DNA of 64,000 nucleotides from an uncultured Rhizobium sp. (lineage in GTDB: Bacteria > Pseudomonadota > Alphaproteobacteria > Rhizobiales > Rhizobiaceae). The stretch is from NCBI GenBank assembly GCA_945952415.1, contig CAMFIF010000006.1, forward strand, positions 1-64,000. The letters run 5' to 3'. The position numbers and the translations under genes are program-made. Positions 1 through 7,771 of the stretch are shown here, piece by piece (the stretch's first letter is position 1; each line of letters starts with the position of its first letter). The notes below the pieces were generated by a model. It made no database searches, was not told where the DNA came from, and saw only the letters and a program-made list of their open reading frames with translations.

Positions 1-17
1 CGGCCTCTGCAACCGGC

Positions 18-365
18 TTAGCGTGCTTTATTTTCCGTTTTCTGAGACGACCCCGCATAGGAAAAACAGTCGCCCATGTTGAGCCCCGCCGGATGCCGGC
101 CCTTGCCGAACTGGCCGAAGGCCCGCTCCGCCGCCTCATAATGCCGCTCGCCAAAGGCCGTGGCGCTGAGATTGGGCAGATGGGCAAGCGTTCTCACGAT
201 CTCCGCCGCATTGGCAAATCCCCGGCCGGTCAGCACCATCCGGGTTTCGAGAAGGGTCGGCCAGCCGATCACGACCGGATCGCGCGTCACAAGCGCATGA
301 AACCGCTCGGCCTCAGGCTCGTCCAGCGCCATGGCCAGCAGCACCGACGTGTCGATGGCGATCAT
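18..365 (-). CDS. vapC: VapC-type PIN-domain toxin, C-terminally truncated
   Basis: This is a PIN-domain ribonuclease toxin of a type II toxin-antitoxin pair. The N-terminal strand MIAIDTS carries the first catalytic Asp, TLLETRMVL the conserved Glu, and NMGDCFSYA the later Asp with its FSYA signature. Family members normally run on for about 25 residues (ALAK...LLFKGDDF...TDI). Here the frame after FSYA changes to GSSQKTENKAR and stops at 115 residues, so the last strand and its acidic residue are missing. The toxin is therefore probably inactive or reduced. Its start overlaps the antitoxin stop by 4 bp (ATGA). A deletion or rearrangement near positions 50-56 is the simplest explanation. Confidence 0.75.
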   Translation of the reverse strand: MIAIDTSVLLAMALDEPEAERFHALVTRDPVVIGWPTLLETRMVLTGRGFANAAEIVRTLAHLPNLSATAFGERHYEAAERAFGQFGKGRHPAGLNMGDCFSYAGSSQKTENKAR

Positions 366-619
366 TTGGGCAGGCCGAATTCATCGTAAAGATCATCATG
401 CGCGGATGTGGTGCCGGGCGCCACCGACCGACGCCCCTCCGCCATCAGCCGCCGAAGCGCATCCCCCGGCACTGGCGCAGCCTTGTCCTCGAGATCCCGC
501 TCGTAACGCTCAAGCGCGAGCTCGACGAGCTTGTTGATCGGCTGCCCCGTGCGCCGTGCCAGCGCATGGGCCAGATCCCGCGCCCGCGCGCTGCGGACAG
601 AGAGTTGCGGTTCGCTCAT
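362..619 (-). CDS. vapB: VapB-type antitoxin
   Basis: This small antitoxin of 85 residues is the partner of the adjacent PIN toxin. The N-terminal part (PQLSVRSARARDLAHALARRTGQPINKLVELALERYERDL) looks like the ribbon-helix-helix region of the VapB/PSK antitoxin family. The C-terminal tail (DDLYDEFGLPK) resembles the toxin-neutralising tail of that family. The start at 619 is preferred because a GGAG sits 8 bases upstream; an ATG at 631 in the same frame is the alternative. Antitoxin-toxin overlap is the usual layout. Proteins of this type normally repress their own promoter. Confidence 0.8.
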   Translation of the reverse strand: MSEPQLSVRSARARDLAHALARRTGQPINKLVELALERYERDLEDKAAPVPGDALRRLMAEGRRSVAPGTTSAHDDLYDEFGLPK

Positions 620-631
620 CGGGCGCTCCAT

Positions 632-997
632 GAAAAGGGTTTGTGGCTTTGAACATAGGCGAACAGCAGGCAGATGGCAAGGTTTTCACGTCAGATGGCT
701 CATTATCGATACTTGAAACTTATCGCTGGTTATAGAGGAACTTTCCTGTTGTCGTGAGTAATAATACAAAAACCCATTTTAAATACGATGTAGATTACAA
801 AAGCAAACCAAACCAGATACTTATAGTTTTCTCTTCTTCTTTCCTGGGGGTTCTACCGGAGCATCCCGATGGGTGTCGAGCGCGAAGGAAGCCTCCGATC
901 TGCATGGCCGAAAAGGTCTCGGTTATGGCCAGAATTGTCACGATTTCGCAGAGGGGGGTGATAGGCTCCACTGTATCGAGAACGGGGGATGCCGAGC
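632..997. other. AT-rich intergenic region upstream of mgdABCD
   Basis: There is no convincing gene in these 366 bases. The stretch from about 700 to 850 is much richer in A and T than anything around it and carries runs such as AATAATAC and AAAACC. It should hold the promoters of the divergent vapB and mgdA genes. A short AGGAA-CT-TTCCT inverted repeat lies at 736-747. I could not fix a confident -35/-10 pair. Confidence 0.5.
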
Positions 998-2248
998 ATG
1001 CGATATTCGGGCTTGAGGGTCATGGTCGAGGCCCTGACGGGGCATCGTGGCTGGAAGCCCGTATGGCGGGATCCGGCGCCGCAGGCGCGGTATGACTTCG
1101 TGATTGTCGGCGGCGGCGGGCATGGGCTGGCAACGGCCTATTATCTGGCCAAGGAATTCGGCAAAAGCCGCATTGCGGTCCTGGAAAAGGGCTATCTCGG
1201 CGGCGGCAATGTCGGGCGCAACACCACCATCATCCGCTCTAATTACCTGCTCGATGGCAACGAGCCCTTCTACGAATTCTCGCTGAAGCTCTGGGAGGGG
1301 CTGGAGCAGGATTTCAATTACAATGCCATGGTGAGCCAGCGCGGCATCATCAATCTCATTCATACCGACGCCCAGCGCGACGCCTTCACGCGGCGCGGCA
1401 ACGCGATGATCCTCAATGGCGCGGATGCGGAGCTTCTCGATCGCGAACAAGTCAGGTCCCTGTATCCCTGGCTGAACTTCGATAATGCCCGTTTCCCCAT
1501 CAAGGGCGCGCTGATGCAGCGTCGCGGCGGCACCGTGCGCCATGATGCGGTGGCCTGGGGCTATGCGCGCGGGGCGGACATGCGCGGCGTCGACCTCATC
1601 CAGAATTGCGAAGTCACAGGCATGCGGATCGAAAACGGAAAGGTGCTGGGCGTCGAGACCACCCGCGGCTTCATCGGCGCCGGCAAGGTGGGGGTCGCGG
1701 TTGCAGGTTCCTCCTCGAAGGTCATGGCCCATGCGGGCATGCGACTGCCGATCGAAAGCCACGTGCTGCAGGCCTTCGTCTCGGAAGGGCTGAAACCCTT
1801 CATCGATGGCGTGATGACCTTTGGCGCCGGCCATTTCTATGTCAGCCAGTCGGACAAGGGCGGTCTCGTTTTCGGCGGCGATATCGACGGCTACAATTCC
1901 TATGCCCAGCGCGGCAATCTGCCCGTCATCGAGGATGTGGCTGAAGGCGGCATGGCGCTGATGCCGGCGATCGGGCGCGCGCGGCTGCTGCGCACCTGGG
2001 GCGGCATCATGGACATGTCCATGGACGGCTCCCCGATCATCGACCGCACCCCCGTGGAAGGGCTCTATTTCAATGGCGGCTGGTGTTACGGCGGCTTCAA
2101 GGCAACGCCCGCATCCGGCTGGTGTTTCGCCCATCTGCTCGCAAGGGACGAACCGCATGTGACCGCCCGCGCCTATCGCTTCGACCGGTTCCTGAAGGGG
2201 CTGATGATCGACGAAAAGGGCCAGGGCGCGACCCCGAACCTGCATTGA
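998..2248 (+). CDS. mgdA: N-methylglutamate dehydrogenase subunit A (SoxB-like)
   Basis: This is the FAD-binding beta-like subunit of a heterotetrameric amine dehydrogenase of the sarcosine oxidase family. It has a dinucleotide-binding VIVGGGGHG motif at residues 36-44 and the family signature VGRNTTIIRSNYLL, where FAD and FMN bind in sarcosine oxidase. Its 416 residues match SoxB. The order SoxB-D-A-G equals both soxBDAG and mgdABCD. The neighbouring mgsABC and gmaS genes favour N-methylglutamate as substrate, giving glutamate plus a C1 unit. The second ATG (998) is chosen over 989 because GGGGG at 984-988 is correctly spaced from it and homologues begin MRYS. Confidence 0.85.
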   Translation: MRYSGLRVMVEALTGHRGWKPVWRDPAPQARYDFVIVGGGGHGLATAYYLAKEFGKSRIAVLEKGYLGGGNVGRNTTIIRSNYLLDGNEPFYEFSLKLWEGLEQDFNYNAMVSQRGIINLIHTDAQRDAFTRRGNAMILNGADAELLDREQVRSLYPWLNFDNARFPIKGALMQRRGGTVRHDAVAWGYARGADMRGVDLIQNCEVTGMRIENGKVLGVETTRGFIGAGKVGVAVAGSSSKVMAHAGMRLPIESHVLQAFVSEGLKPFIDGVMTFGAGHFYVSQSDKGGLVFGGDIDGYNSYAQRGNLPVIEDVAEGGMALMPAIGRARLLRTWGGIMDMSMDGSPIIDRTPVEGLYFNGGWCYGGFKATPASGWCFAHLLARDEPHVTARAYRFDRFLKGLMIDEKGQGATPNLH

Positions 2249-2257
2249 GAGGACGCC

Positions 2258-2542
2258 ATGATCATCAATCATCCCATCCTCGGCCCGCGTGACGCACAGG
2301 AATTCGTCTATCTCGGCGATGCGGCCCTCATCAACCGTCCCGATGGCATGACCGCCGGGATCGAGGCCTTTCACGACTATCTCTATGTCAGGGACAACCC
2401 CGCGGGAGAGCATCGCGAGCTTTGGTATCACGAGCAGGGCGACCGCTCCTGGCTGGTGGTCACGCGCAATACGGTAACCCATGAAATCATCAAGGTGGAA
2501 CTCGCCCGGGATGTGGCGAAGGCGGCGGGGCGAACGAAATGA
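2258..2542 (+). CDS. mgdB: N-methylglutamate dehydrogenase subunit B (SoxD-like)
   Basis: This is the small delta-like subunit of 94 residues. It aligns by eye with SoxD through HPILGPRD and LWYHEQGDRSWLVVTRNTVTHEI. In tetrameric sarcosine oxidase this subunit holds a zinc ion with three Cys and one His. Here the equivalent positions read H5, L8, H58 and D62, and the protein contains no cysteine at all, so a classical zinc site is not possible. Whether this is general for the N-methylglutamate branch cannot be told from one sequence. The gene lies 9 bp after mgdA and overlaps mgdC by 4 bp. Confidence 0.85.
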   Translation: MIINHPILGPRDAQEFVYLGDAALINRPDGMTAGIEAFHDYLYVRDNPAGEHRELWYHEQGDRSWLVVTRNTVTHEIIKVELARDVAKAAGRTK

Positions 2543-5487
2543 GCCAGCAAAATCGCATGTCCGGCGGCCAGATCGACCGGTCCAGAACGCTCCGCTTCAC
2601 CTTCGACGGCGTTTCCTATGAGGGCCATCCCGGCGATACGCTCGCCTCGGCGCTGCTTGCCAACGGCGTGCGGCTGATGGGCCGCAGCTTCAAGTATCAC
2701 CGGCCGCGCGGCCCGCTTTCCGCCGGTTCGGAAGAACCGAATGCGATCGTCGAACTGCGCACCGGCGCCCGGCAGGAGCCGAACACCCGCGCGACCGTTG
2801 CCGAACTCTTCGACGGGCTGGAAGCGAAAAGCCAGAACCGGTGGCCCTCGCTCGCCTTTGATGCGCTTGCCATCAACGACCGGCTGAACAGCTTTTTCAC
2901 CGCCGGTTTCTATTACAAGACCTTCATGTGGCCCGCCTCCTTCTGGGAAAAGGTCTATGAGCCGATCATCCGGCGGGCCGCGGGCCTCGGCAGCCTCACC
3001 CGGCAGGAGGACCCCGACAGCTACGACAAGGGCTTTCTCCATTGCGATCTCCTTGTCATCGGCGGCGGACCGGCTGGCCTGATGGCGGCGCTCGCCGCCG
3101 GGCGGGCAGGGGCGCGCGTCATCCTTGCCGATGAGGACTTCCGCTTCGGCGGGCGCCTGAATGCGGAAACGCTCACCGTCGGCGGCAAGCCCGGGGCGGA
3201 CTGGGCAGCCGGTGTGGTCGATGAACTGCGGTCCATGCCCAATGTTCGCCTGATGATACGCACCACCATTATCGGCGCCTTCGATCACGGCATCTACGGG
3301 GCGGTTGAGCGGGTTTCCGATCATCTGGCGGTGCCGGCTCCGGGCAAGCCGCGCCAGACGCTCTGGCGCATTTACTCGCGCCGTGCCCTGCTGGCGGGCG
3401 GGGCGACCGAGCGGCCCATTGCTTTCGAGAACAATGATCGCCCCGGGATCATGCTGGCCGGTGCGCTGCGCGCCTATGCCAACCGCTTCGGCGTGAAGGT
3501 GGGTGAGCGCGTTGCGGTCTTCACCAACAATGAGGACGGCCTGCGCACCGCGCGGGACCTGCAGGCTAGGGGCGTGGATGTGGTTGCGGTGGTCGATGCG
3601 CGCAGGGACGGTGCGCTTCTGCCCGGCATCCGGCATCTCAAGGGCGCCGAGATCGTCGATGCGGGTGGCCGACTCGGGCTCCGCTCCATCACCGTCCGGC
3701 AGGCAAACGGCCAGACGGAAACGCTTGATGTGACAGCGCTTGGCGTGTCCGGCGGCTGGAACCCCAATGTGAACATCTCCTCTCACCGCCGGTCGAAACC
3801 CGTCTGGAACGAGACGCTGCAGGCCTTCGTGCCGGGCGAGGGCGGTCCGGCCGGACTGGTTGCGGCCGGGGCGGCGGCGGGTCTCATGTCCACCCATGGG
3901 GCGCTCGTTTCCGGCCAGAAGGGGGCGCTTGCCGCGCTCGGCGAACTGGGCCTGTCGGGGGCATCCGATACCATCCCCGAGGCGGAAGATGCACCCGTGT
4001 CGATCACGCCGAAATGGTATGTCCACTCCGGCAAGGGCCGAGCCTGGATCGATCCGCAGAACGACGTGACGGTCAAGGACGTGAAGCTCGCCCACCAGGA
4101 GAACTTCACGTCGGTCGAGCATCTGAAGCGTTACACCACGCTCGGCATGGCAACGGACCAGGGCAAGACCGGCAATGTTCTGGGGCTTGCCGTGATGGCC
4201 GGACTGACCGGGCAAACCATTCCGGAGACCGGCACGACCATCTATCGCCCGCCCTATACGCCGGTTGCCCTGGGGACGCTGGCCGGGCGCTCGCGCGGCA
4301 AGGAATTCAAGCCCTTCAGGCTGACGCCCTCGCACAAGTGGGCCGAAGAACAGGGCGCCGTCTTCGTCGAAGTCGGCATGTGGCTGCGCACCCAATGGCT
4401 GCCGAAGCCTGGCGAGACCCATTGGCGCCAGAGCGTCGACCGGGAGGTGCTGGCGACCCGCAAATCCGTTGGCATCTGCGATGTGACGACGCTTGGCAAG
4501 ATCGACATTCAGGGCACCGATGCCGGTGCCTTCCTCGACAAGGTCTATTGCAACACCTTCTCGACCCTTGCCGTCGGCCGCTGCCGCTACGGGCTGATGC
4601 TGCGCGAGGACGGTATGGTCTTCGATGACGGGACCACTGCCCGCATGGACGAGACCGAATATGTGATGACCACGACCACGGCGAATGCGGTGACGGTCTT
4701 CCGCCATCTCGAATATTGCCGCCAGGTGCTGTGGCCCGAGATGGATGTGCAGCTGATCTCCACCACCGAGGCCTGGGCGCAGTTTTCCGTTGCGGGCCCC
4801 AATGCCCGGCGGCTTCTGGAAAAACTGGTGGACCAGGATATTTCCGATGCGGCCTTCCCCTATATGGCCGCCGGAAACATCACCATCGGCGGTTTGCGGG
4901 CGCGGCTCTTCCGCATCAGTTTTTCCGGCGAGCTGGCCTATGAAATTGCCGTGCCCACCCGCTATGGGGACGCGCTGCTCCGCCGGATGCTGGAGGCGGG
5001 TCGCGAATTCGATGCGATTGTCTACGGCACCGAAGCGCTCGGCGTCATGCGCGTCGAAAAGGGGCATGTGGCGGGCAACGAGCTCAACGGCCAGTCCACG
5101 GCGCTCAATATGGGGCTCGGCAAGATGGTGTCGCGCAAGAAGGACTCCATCGGCATGGTGCTTTCGCAGCGCGAGGGCATGAACGATCCCGAAGGCTACC
5201 GCCTCGTCGGCGTCAAACCGGTGGACAAGACCGCGACGCTGACCGCCGGCAGCCATTTCCTTGAAATCGGTGCGGCTCCTGTTATCGCCAATGATGGCGG
5301 CTGGCTGACCTCCAAGGTCTATTCGCCCCATCTGGGATGCGAGATCGCGCTCGGTTACCTGAAGGCCGGAGACCGGAAGATCGGCCAGCGCATGCGGGCG
5401 GTGAACCTGCTGGCGAAGACGGAGACCGAAGTGGACATCGTCTCCCCGCATTTCTTTGATCCTGAAGGGGAGAGACTCCGTGGCTGA
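2539..5487 (+). CDS. mgdC: N-methylglutamate dehydrogenase subunit C (SoxA-like)
   Basis: This is the large alpha-like subunit of 982 residues. In order it has an N-terminal ferredoxin-like fold (LRFTFDGVSYEGHPGDTLA, about residues 18-100), a pyridine-nucleotide-disulfide oxidoreductase domain with LVIGGGPAGLMAALAAG near residue 172, and a C-terminal GcvT-like folate-binding region from about residue 590. In sarcosine oxidase the last domain passes the methyl group to tetrahydrofolate. The length and domain order match SoxA. It overlaps mgdB by 4 bp and mgdD by 8 bp, so the four subunits are translated as one unit. Confidence 0.88.
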   Translation: MSQQNRMSGGQIDRSRTLRFTFDGVSYEGHPGDTLASALLANGVRLMGRSFKYHRPRGPLSAGSEEPNAIVELRTGARQEPNTRATVAELFDGLEAKSQNRWPSLAFDALAINDRLNSFFTAGFYYKTFMWPASFWEKVYEPIIRRAAGLGSLTRQEDPDSYDKGFLHCDLLVIGGGPAGLMAALAAGRAGARVILADEDFRFGGRLNAETLTVGGKPGADWAAGVVDELRSMPNVRLMIRTTIIGAFDHGIYGAVERVSDHLAVPAPGKPRQTLWRIYSRRALLAGGATERPIAFENNDRPGIMLAGALRAYANRFGVKVGERVAVFTNNEDGLRTARDLQARGVDVVAVVDARRDGALLPGIRHLKGAEIVDAGGRLGLRSITVRQANGQTETLDVTALGVSGGWNPNVNISSHRRSKPVWNETLQAFVPGEGGPAGLVAAGAAAGLMSTHGALVSGQKGALAALGELGLSGASDTIPEAEDAPVSITPKWYVHSGKGRAWIDPQNDVTVKDVKLAHQENFTSVEHLKRYTTLGMATDQGKTGNVLGLAVMAGLTGQTIPETGTTIYRPPYTPVALGTLAGRSRGKEFKPFRLTPSHKWAEEQGAVFVEVGMWLRTQWLPKPGETHWRQSVDREVLATRKSVGICDVTTLGKIDIQGTDAGAFLDKVYCNTFSTLAVGRCRYGLMLREDGMVFDDGTTARMDETEYVMTTTTANAVTVFRHLEYCRQVLWPEMDVQLISTTEAWAQFSVAGPNARRLLEKLVDQDISDAAFPYMAAGNITIGGLRARLFRISFSGELAYEIAVPTRYGDALLRRMLEAGREFDAIVYGTEALGVMRVEKGHVAGNELNGQSTALNMGLGKMVSRKKDSIGMVLSQREGMNDPEGYRLVGVKPVDKTATLTAGSHFLEIGAAPVIANDGGWLTSKVYSPHLGCEIALGYLKAGDRKIGQRMRAVNLLAKTETEVDIVSPHFFDPEGERLRG

Positions 5488-6043
5488 ACCGTTGCACGCG
5501 CTGACCGCCCTTGGCCATGCGGCCCCGAAAACCGTGACCATCGGCGCCGTCAGCATCATCGAGCGCTTTGACGTGGCTCTTGCATCGCTGGCCATCCGCA
5601 AGGGGCGGGAAGCCGAGGTGCGGGCGCTTGCGGCAAAGGCCGGCCTGCCCCTGCCGGACCCGGCGCGCTTTGCGGCCGGACCATCCTTCTCCGCCTTCTG
5701 GGTTGCCCCGGACATGTGGTTCGTGGAGGCCGATCATTCGACCCATGAGGATATTGCCGGAGCGCTGAAGCCGCTTTTCGGCGATGCCGCCTCGATCACC
5801 GAGCAGACGGATGCATGGGTCCGCTTCGATCTCAGGGCAGAGGATCTTCAGGGCCTTCTCGAGCGGCTGTCGAACGTGGATTTCGCGCGGGCTGCCGACG
5901 GCTTTGCCAGCCGCACGGTGATCGAGCATATCGGCTGCTACCTGATCCGGCACGGAGCCGGTTCGGTCACGCTTTATGGTCCGCGCTCCTCGGCGGCCAG
6001 CCTTCTGCACGCTCTGGAGGTGACGGCCCATTCCATCGCCTGA
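5480..6043 (+). CDS. mgdD: N-methylglutamate dehydrogenase subunit D (SoxG-like)
   Basis: This is the gamma-like subunit of the same complex, 187 residues, typical of SoxG. The C-terminal half carries the small-subunit pattern ASRTVIEHIGCYLIRHG. The start is taken as GTG at 5480, which overlaps the mgdC stop and follows GGGGAGA at 5467-5473. An in-frame ATG further upstream lies well inside mgdC and is less likely. It is the last gene of the mgd operon; the XRE regulator follows 67 bp later. Confidence 0.82.
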   Translation: MAEPLHALTALGHAAPKTVTIGAVSIIERFDVALASLAIRKGREAEVRALAAKAGLPLPDPARFAAGPSFSAFWVAPDMWFVEADHSTHEDIAGALKPLFGDAASITEQTDAWVRFDLRAEDLQGLLERLSNVDFARAADGFASRTVIEHIGCYLIRHGAGSVTLYGPRSSAASLLHALEVTAHSIA

Positions 6044-6066
6044 TCCCCGCCTTGCGACCGCTGGTG

Positions 6067-6083
6067 TTTCCCTGTAGGAAAAA
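6067..6083. promoter_or_regulatory. Putative operator dyad upstream of the XRE regulator
   Basis: TTTCCCTGTAGGAAAAA is an imperfect dyad (TTTCC-N5-GGAAA) centred 36 bp before the regulator start. Closely similar sites stand upstream of mgsA, tmm and tdm, so it may be an autoregulatory site of this regulator. The function is inferred. Confidence 0.45.
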
Positions 6084-6110
6084 CGACGAGCTTTTTTCAG
6101 GAATGCACTC

Positions 6111-6767
6111 ATGTCGGACGACCAACAGGCCCCCCTGCCGCGCGTAAAGCCGGCTTTTGATCAGGATCCGCACCGGGTCCGGGAAATCAGCGAGCGCAAT
6201 CTGGAGGCGGCGATCGGGCGGGAGGTGCGCAATTTCCGCCGCCAGCTCGGCATGACGGTGGCCGATCTGGCGAGCGCCACGGGGCTTTCCATCGGCATGC
6301 TTTCCAAGATCGAGAACGGGAACACATCGCCGTCGCTGACGACGCTGCAGGTTCTGTCGCATGCCTTTTCCGTGCCCGTCACCGCGTTTTTCCGCAGCTA
6401 TGAGGAACGCCGCGAGGCCCAGCACGTGAAGGCCGGGGAGCATATCGAAATCGAGCGGCGCGGTACCCGCGCCGGCCATCAGTATAATCTGCTTGGCCAT
6501 ATCGGATCGAATTCGTCGGGTGTTACGGTCGAGCCCTATCTGATCACGCTGACGACCGAGAGCGACACGTTCCCCGCTTTCCAGCACGAGGGGCTGGAGC
6601 TGCTCTACATGCTGGAAGGCGAGGTGGATTACCGGCATGGCGACCAGATCTATCCGCTGAAGCCCGGCGACAGCCTGTTCTTCGATGCGGATGCGCCGCA
6701 CGGGCCGGAAACGCTGGTGAAATTGCCGGCACGCTATCTTTCGGTCATTTCCTATCCGCAGGGATAG
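6111..6767 (+). CDS. XRE-family regulator with C-terminal cupin
   Basis: This is a transcriptional regulator of 218 residues. A helix-turn-helix of the XRE type lies at about residues 35-92 (VADLASATGLSIGMLSKIENGNTSPSL) and a cupin sensor domain at about 145-212 (EGLELLYMLEGEVDYRHG, PGDSLFFDADAPHGP). XRE-cupin proteins such as PuuR and its relatives bind small amines or amino acids. Its place between the mgd operon and the divergent permease and mgs operons makes it the best candidate for controlling N-methylglutamate pathway genes. The ligand is not known; methylamine, gamma-glutamylmethylamide or N-methylglutamate would make sense. Confidence 0.85.
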   Translation: MSDDQQAPLPRVKPAFDQDPHRVREISERNLEAAIGREVRNFRRQLGMTVADLASATGLSIGMLSKIENGNTSPSLTTLQVLSHAFSVPVTAFFRSYEERREAQHVKAGEHIEIERRGTRAGHQYNLLGHIGSNSSGVTVEPYLITLTTESDTFPAFQHEGLELLYMLEGEVDYRHGDQIYPLKPGDSLFFDADAPHGPETLVKLPARYLSVISYPQG

Positions 6768-6782
6768 GTGCAGCATCCGCGT

Positions 6783-7052
6783 TCAGGCGGATGCGTGCTC
6801 GAACACGACCTGACGGATGCGGGCGGTTTTGTAGGCATCGATGACGGCCATGGCCCAGACGAACAGGCCGCCTGCGACCTTTCCGACGAAGGAAATCTCC
6901 GGCCCCGCCGTTTTCAGCGTGAAGGCGCCGAGCAATATGACGAAAAACACGAAGATGAGGCCCCGCAGCGGCTGCCGGTTTGCCACCTGCCCCATGCCGG
7001 GCAGGGCGATGGCGAGCGCGAGCACCAGATGGGGATTGAGCGGCTTGGTCAT
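6783..7052 (-). CDS. Small hypothetical membrane protein
   Basis: This protein of 89 residues has two or three predicted hydrophobic helices (HLVLALAIALPGMGQ, GLIFVFFVILLGAF, and KVAGGLFVWAMAVIDAY). The motif PGMGQVANRQPLRG resembles the GxGxxYxG-like turn seen in small two-helix membrane proteins, but I do not recognise the family. It overlaps the upstream gene by 4 bp and is the last gene of a six-gene operon that starts with small membrane proteins and an APC permease. A role with that transport module is inferred from position only. Confidence 0.6.
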   Translation of the reverse strand: MTKPLNPHLVLALAIALPGMGQVANRQPLRGLIFVFFVILLGAFTLKTAGPEISFVGKVAGGLFVWAMAVIDAYKTARIRQVVFEHASA

Positions 7053-7714
7053 GTGGCCTCCATCAGGCTGTCGCGAAGGGAAAGAAGGGTCTCGATCAGC
7101 GGCTTGAGCCGCTCCGGTGCAAGCGAGGCGGTGCCGAGCTCCGCGTCGCGGAAAATCAGGTAACGGCCGCGCTCGGCCTCTTCCGCGAGGAAGACGATCC
7201 TGAGGCCGCGGGGCGAGATCACCAGTTCCTTTACCCGCGGATCTGCAAAGACACCGAGATGCGGGGCGATGAGGTGACCGGGTGGCGCGTTTCCCGCATC
7301 GTCGCTGCGGATGACGGTGCCGTCAGGCAGGCCCGCAAGGGCTGGCAGGGTGTGGGGCAGTGTCTGGAATCGCGAGAAGGTCTCGATTCCGCCCGGCCGC
7401 GCCATGATGTCGAGGGTCGCACGCACCGGCATCGGAGACGGCATCGTCAGCATCACCCACAATGCCGGCAGCTTGCGAAAGGTGAGACTGTCGGTAAGCG
7501 CCTGCAGGTCGAAGGCGTCGGTGCCGGTCCGCCCGGTCATGCGCCCGAAGCCCGATGGCTGTTCCCGGGTGGCGACGCAGTCGAAGAGGGGAGCGACCGC
7601 CGAGAAATAGGCCCTGCGGGCCGCCTTGCGCCTGGCCCCTGCCTGCCAAGTGACGAGGCCGAGCCAGATCAGTGCGGCAAGGGAAAGGGCGGCAAGGACA
7701 GGCAGCACGGTCAT
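7049..7714 (-). CDS. Hypothetical protein with N-terminal membrane anchor
   Basis: This protein of 221 residues is not recognised. One hydrophobic helix at about residues 4-26 (LPVLAALSLAALIWLGLVTW) is followed by a basic stretch (RRKAARR), so the remainder is expected in the cytoplasm. The soluble part has no motif I can name. It is translationally coupled to the 89-residue membrane protein (ATGA overlap) and lies 57 bp after the APC permease gene. Conservation next to other N-methylglutamate loci would be needed to link it to amine uptake. Confidence 0.6.
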   Translation of the reverse strand: MTVLPVLAALSLAALIWLGLVTWQAGARRKAARRAYFSAVAPLFDCVATREQPSGFGRMTGRTGTDAFDLQALTDSLTFRKLPALWVMLTMPSPMPVRATLDIMARPGGIETFSRFQTLPHTLPALAGLPDGTVIRSDDAGNAPPGHLIAPHLGVFADPRVKELVISPRGLRIVFLAEEAERGRYLIFRDAELGTASLAPERLKPLIETLLSLRDSLMEAT

Positions 7715-7771
7715 GCGAGGGCTTCCCCGGAATGAGGAGGCCCGCCGTCGTTGACGGCGGACCCGGTTGCA

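Noticed and set aside
2428..5715. Open frame of 1095 codons on the minus strand opposite mgdC
   Set aside because: It is the shadow of a high-GC gene. The plus strand encodes a full SoxA-like protein, while this frame has no domain and is Arg- and His-rich.
998..6043. Sarcosine oxidase soxBDAG as the main call
   Set aside because: The four subunits fit both, but mgsABC and gmaS next to them, the absence of glyA and folate genes, and the cysteine-free small subunit favour N-methylglutamate dehydrogenase.
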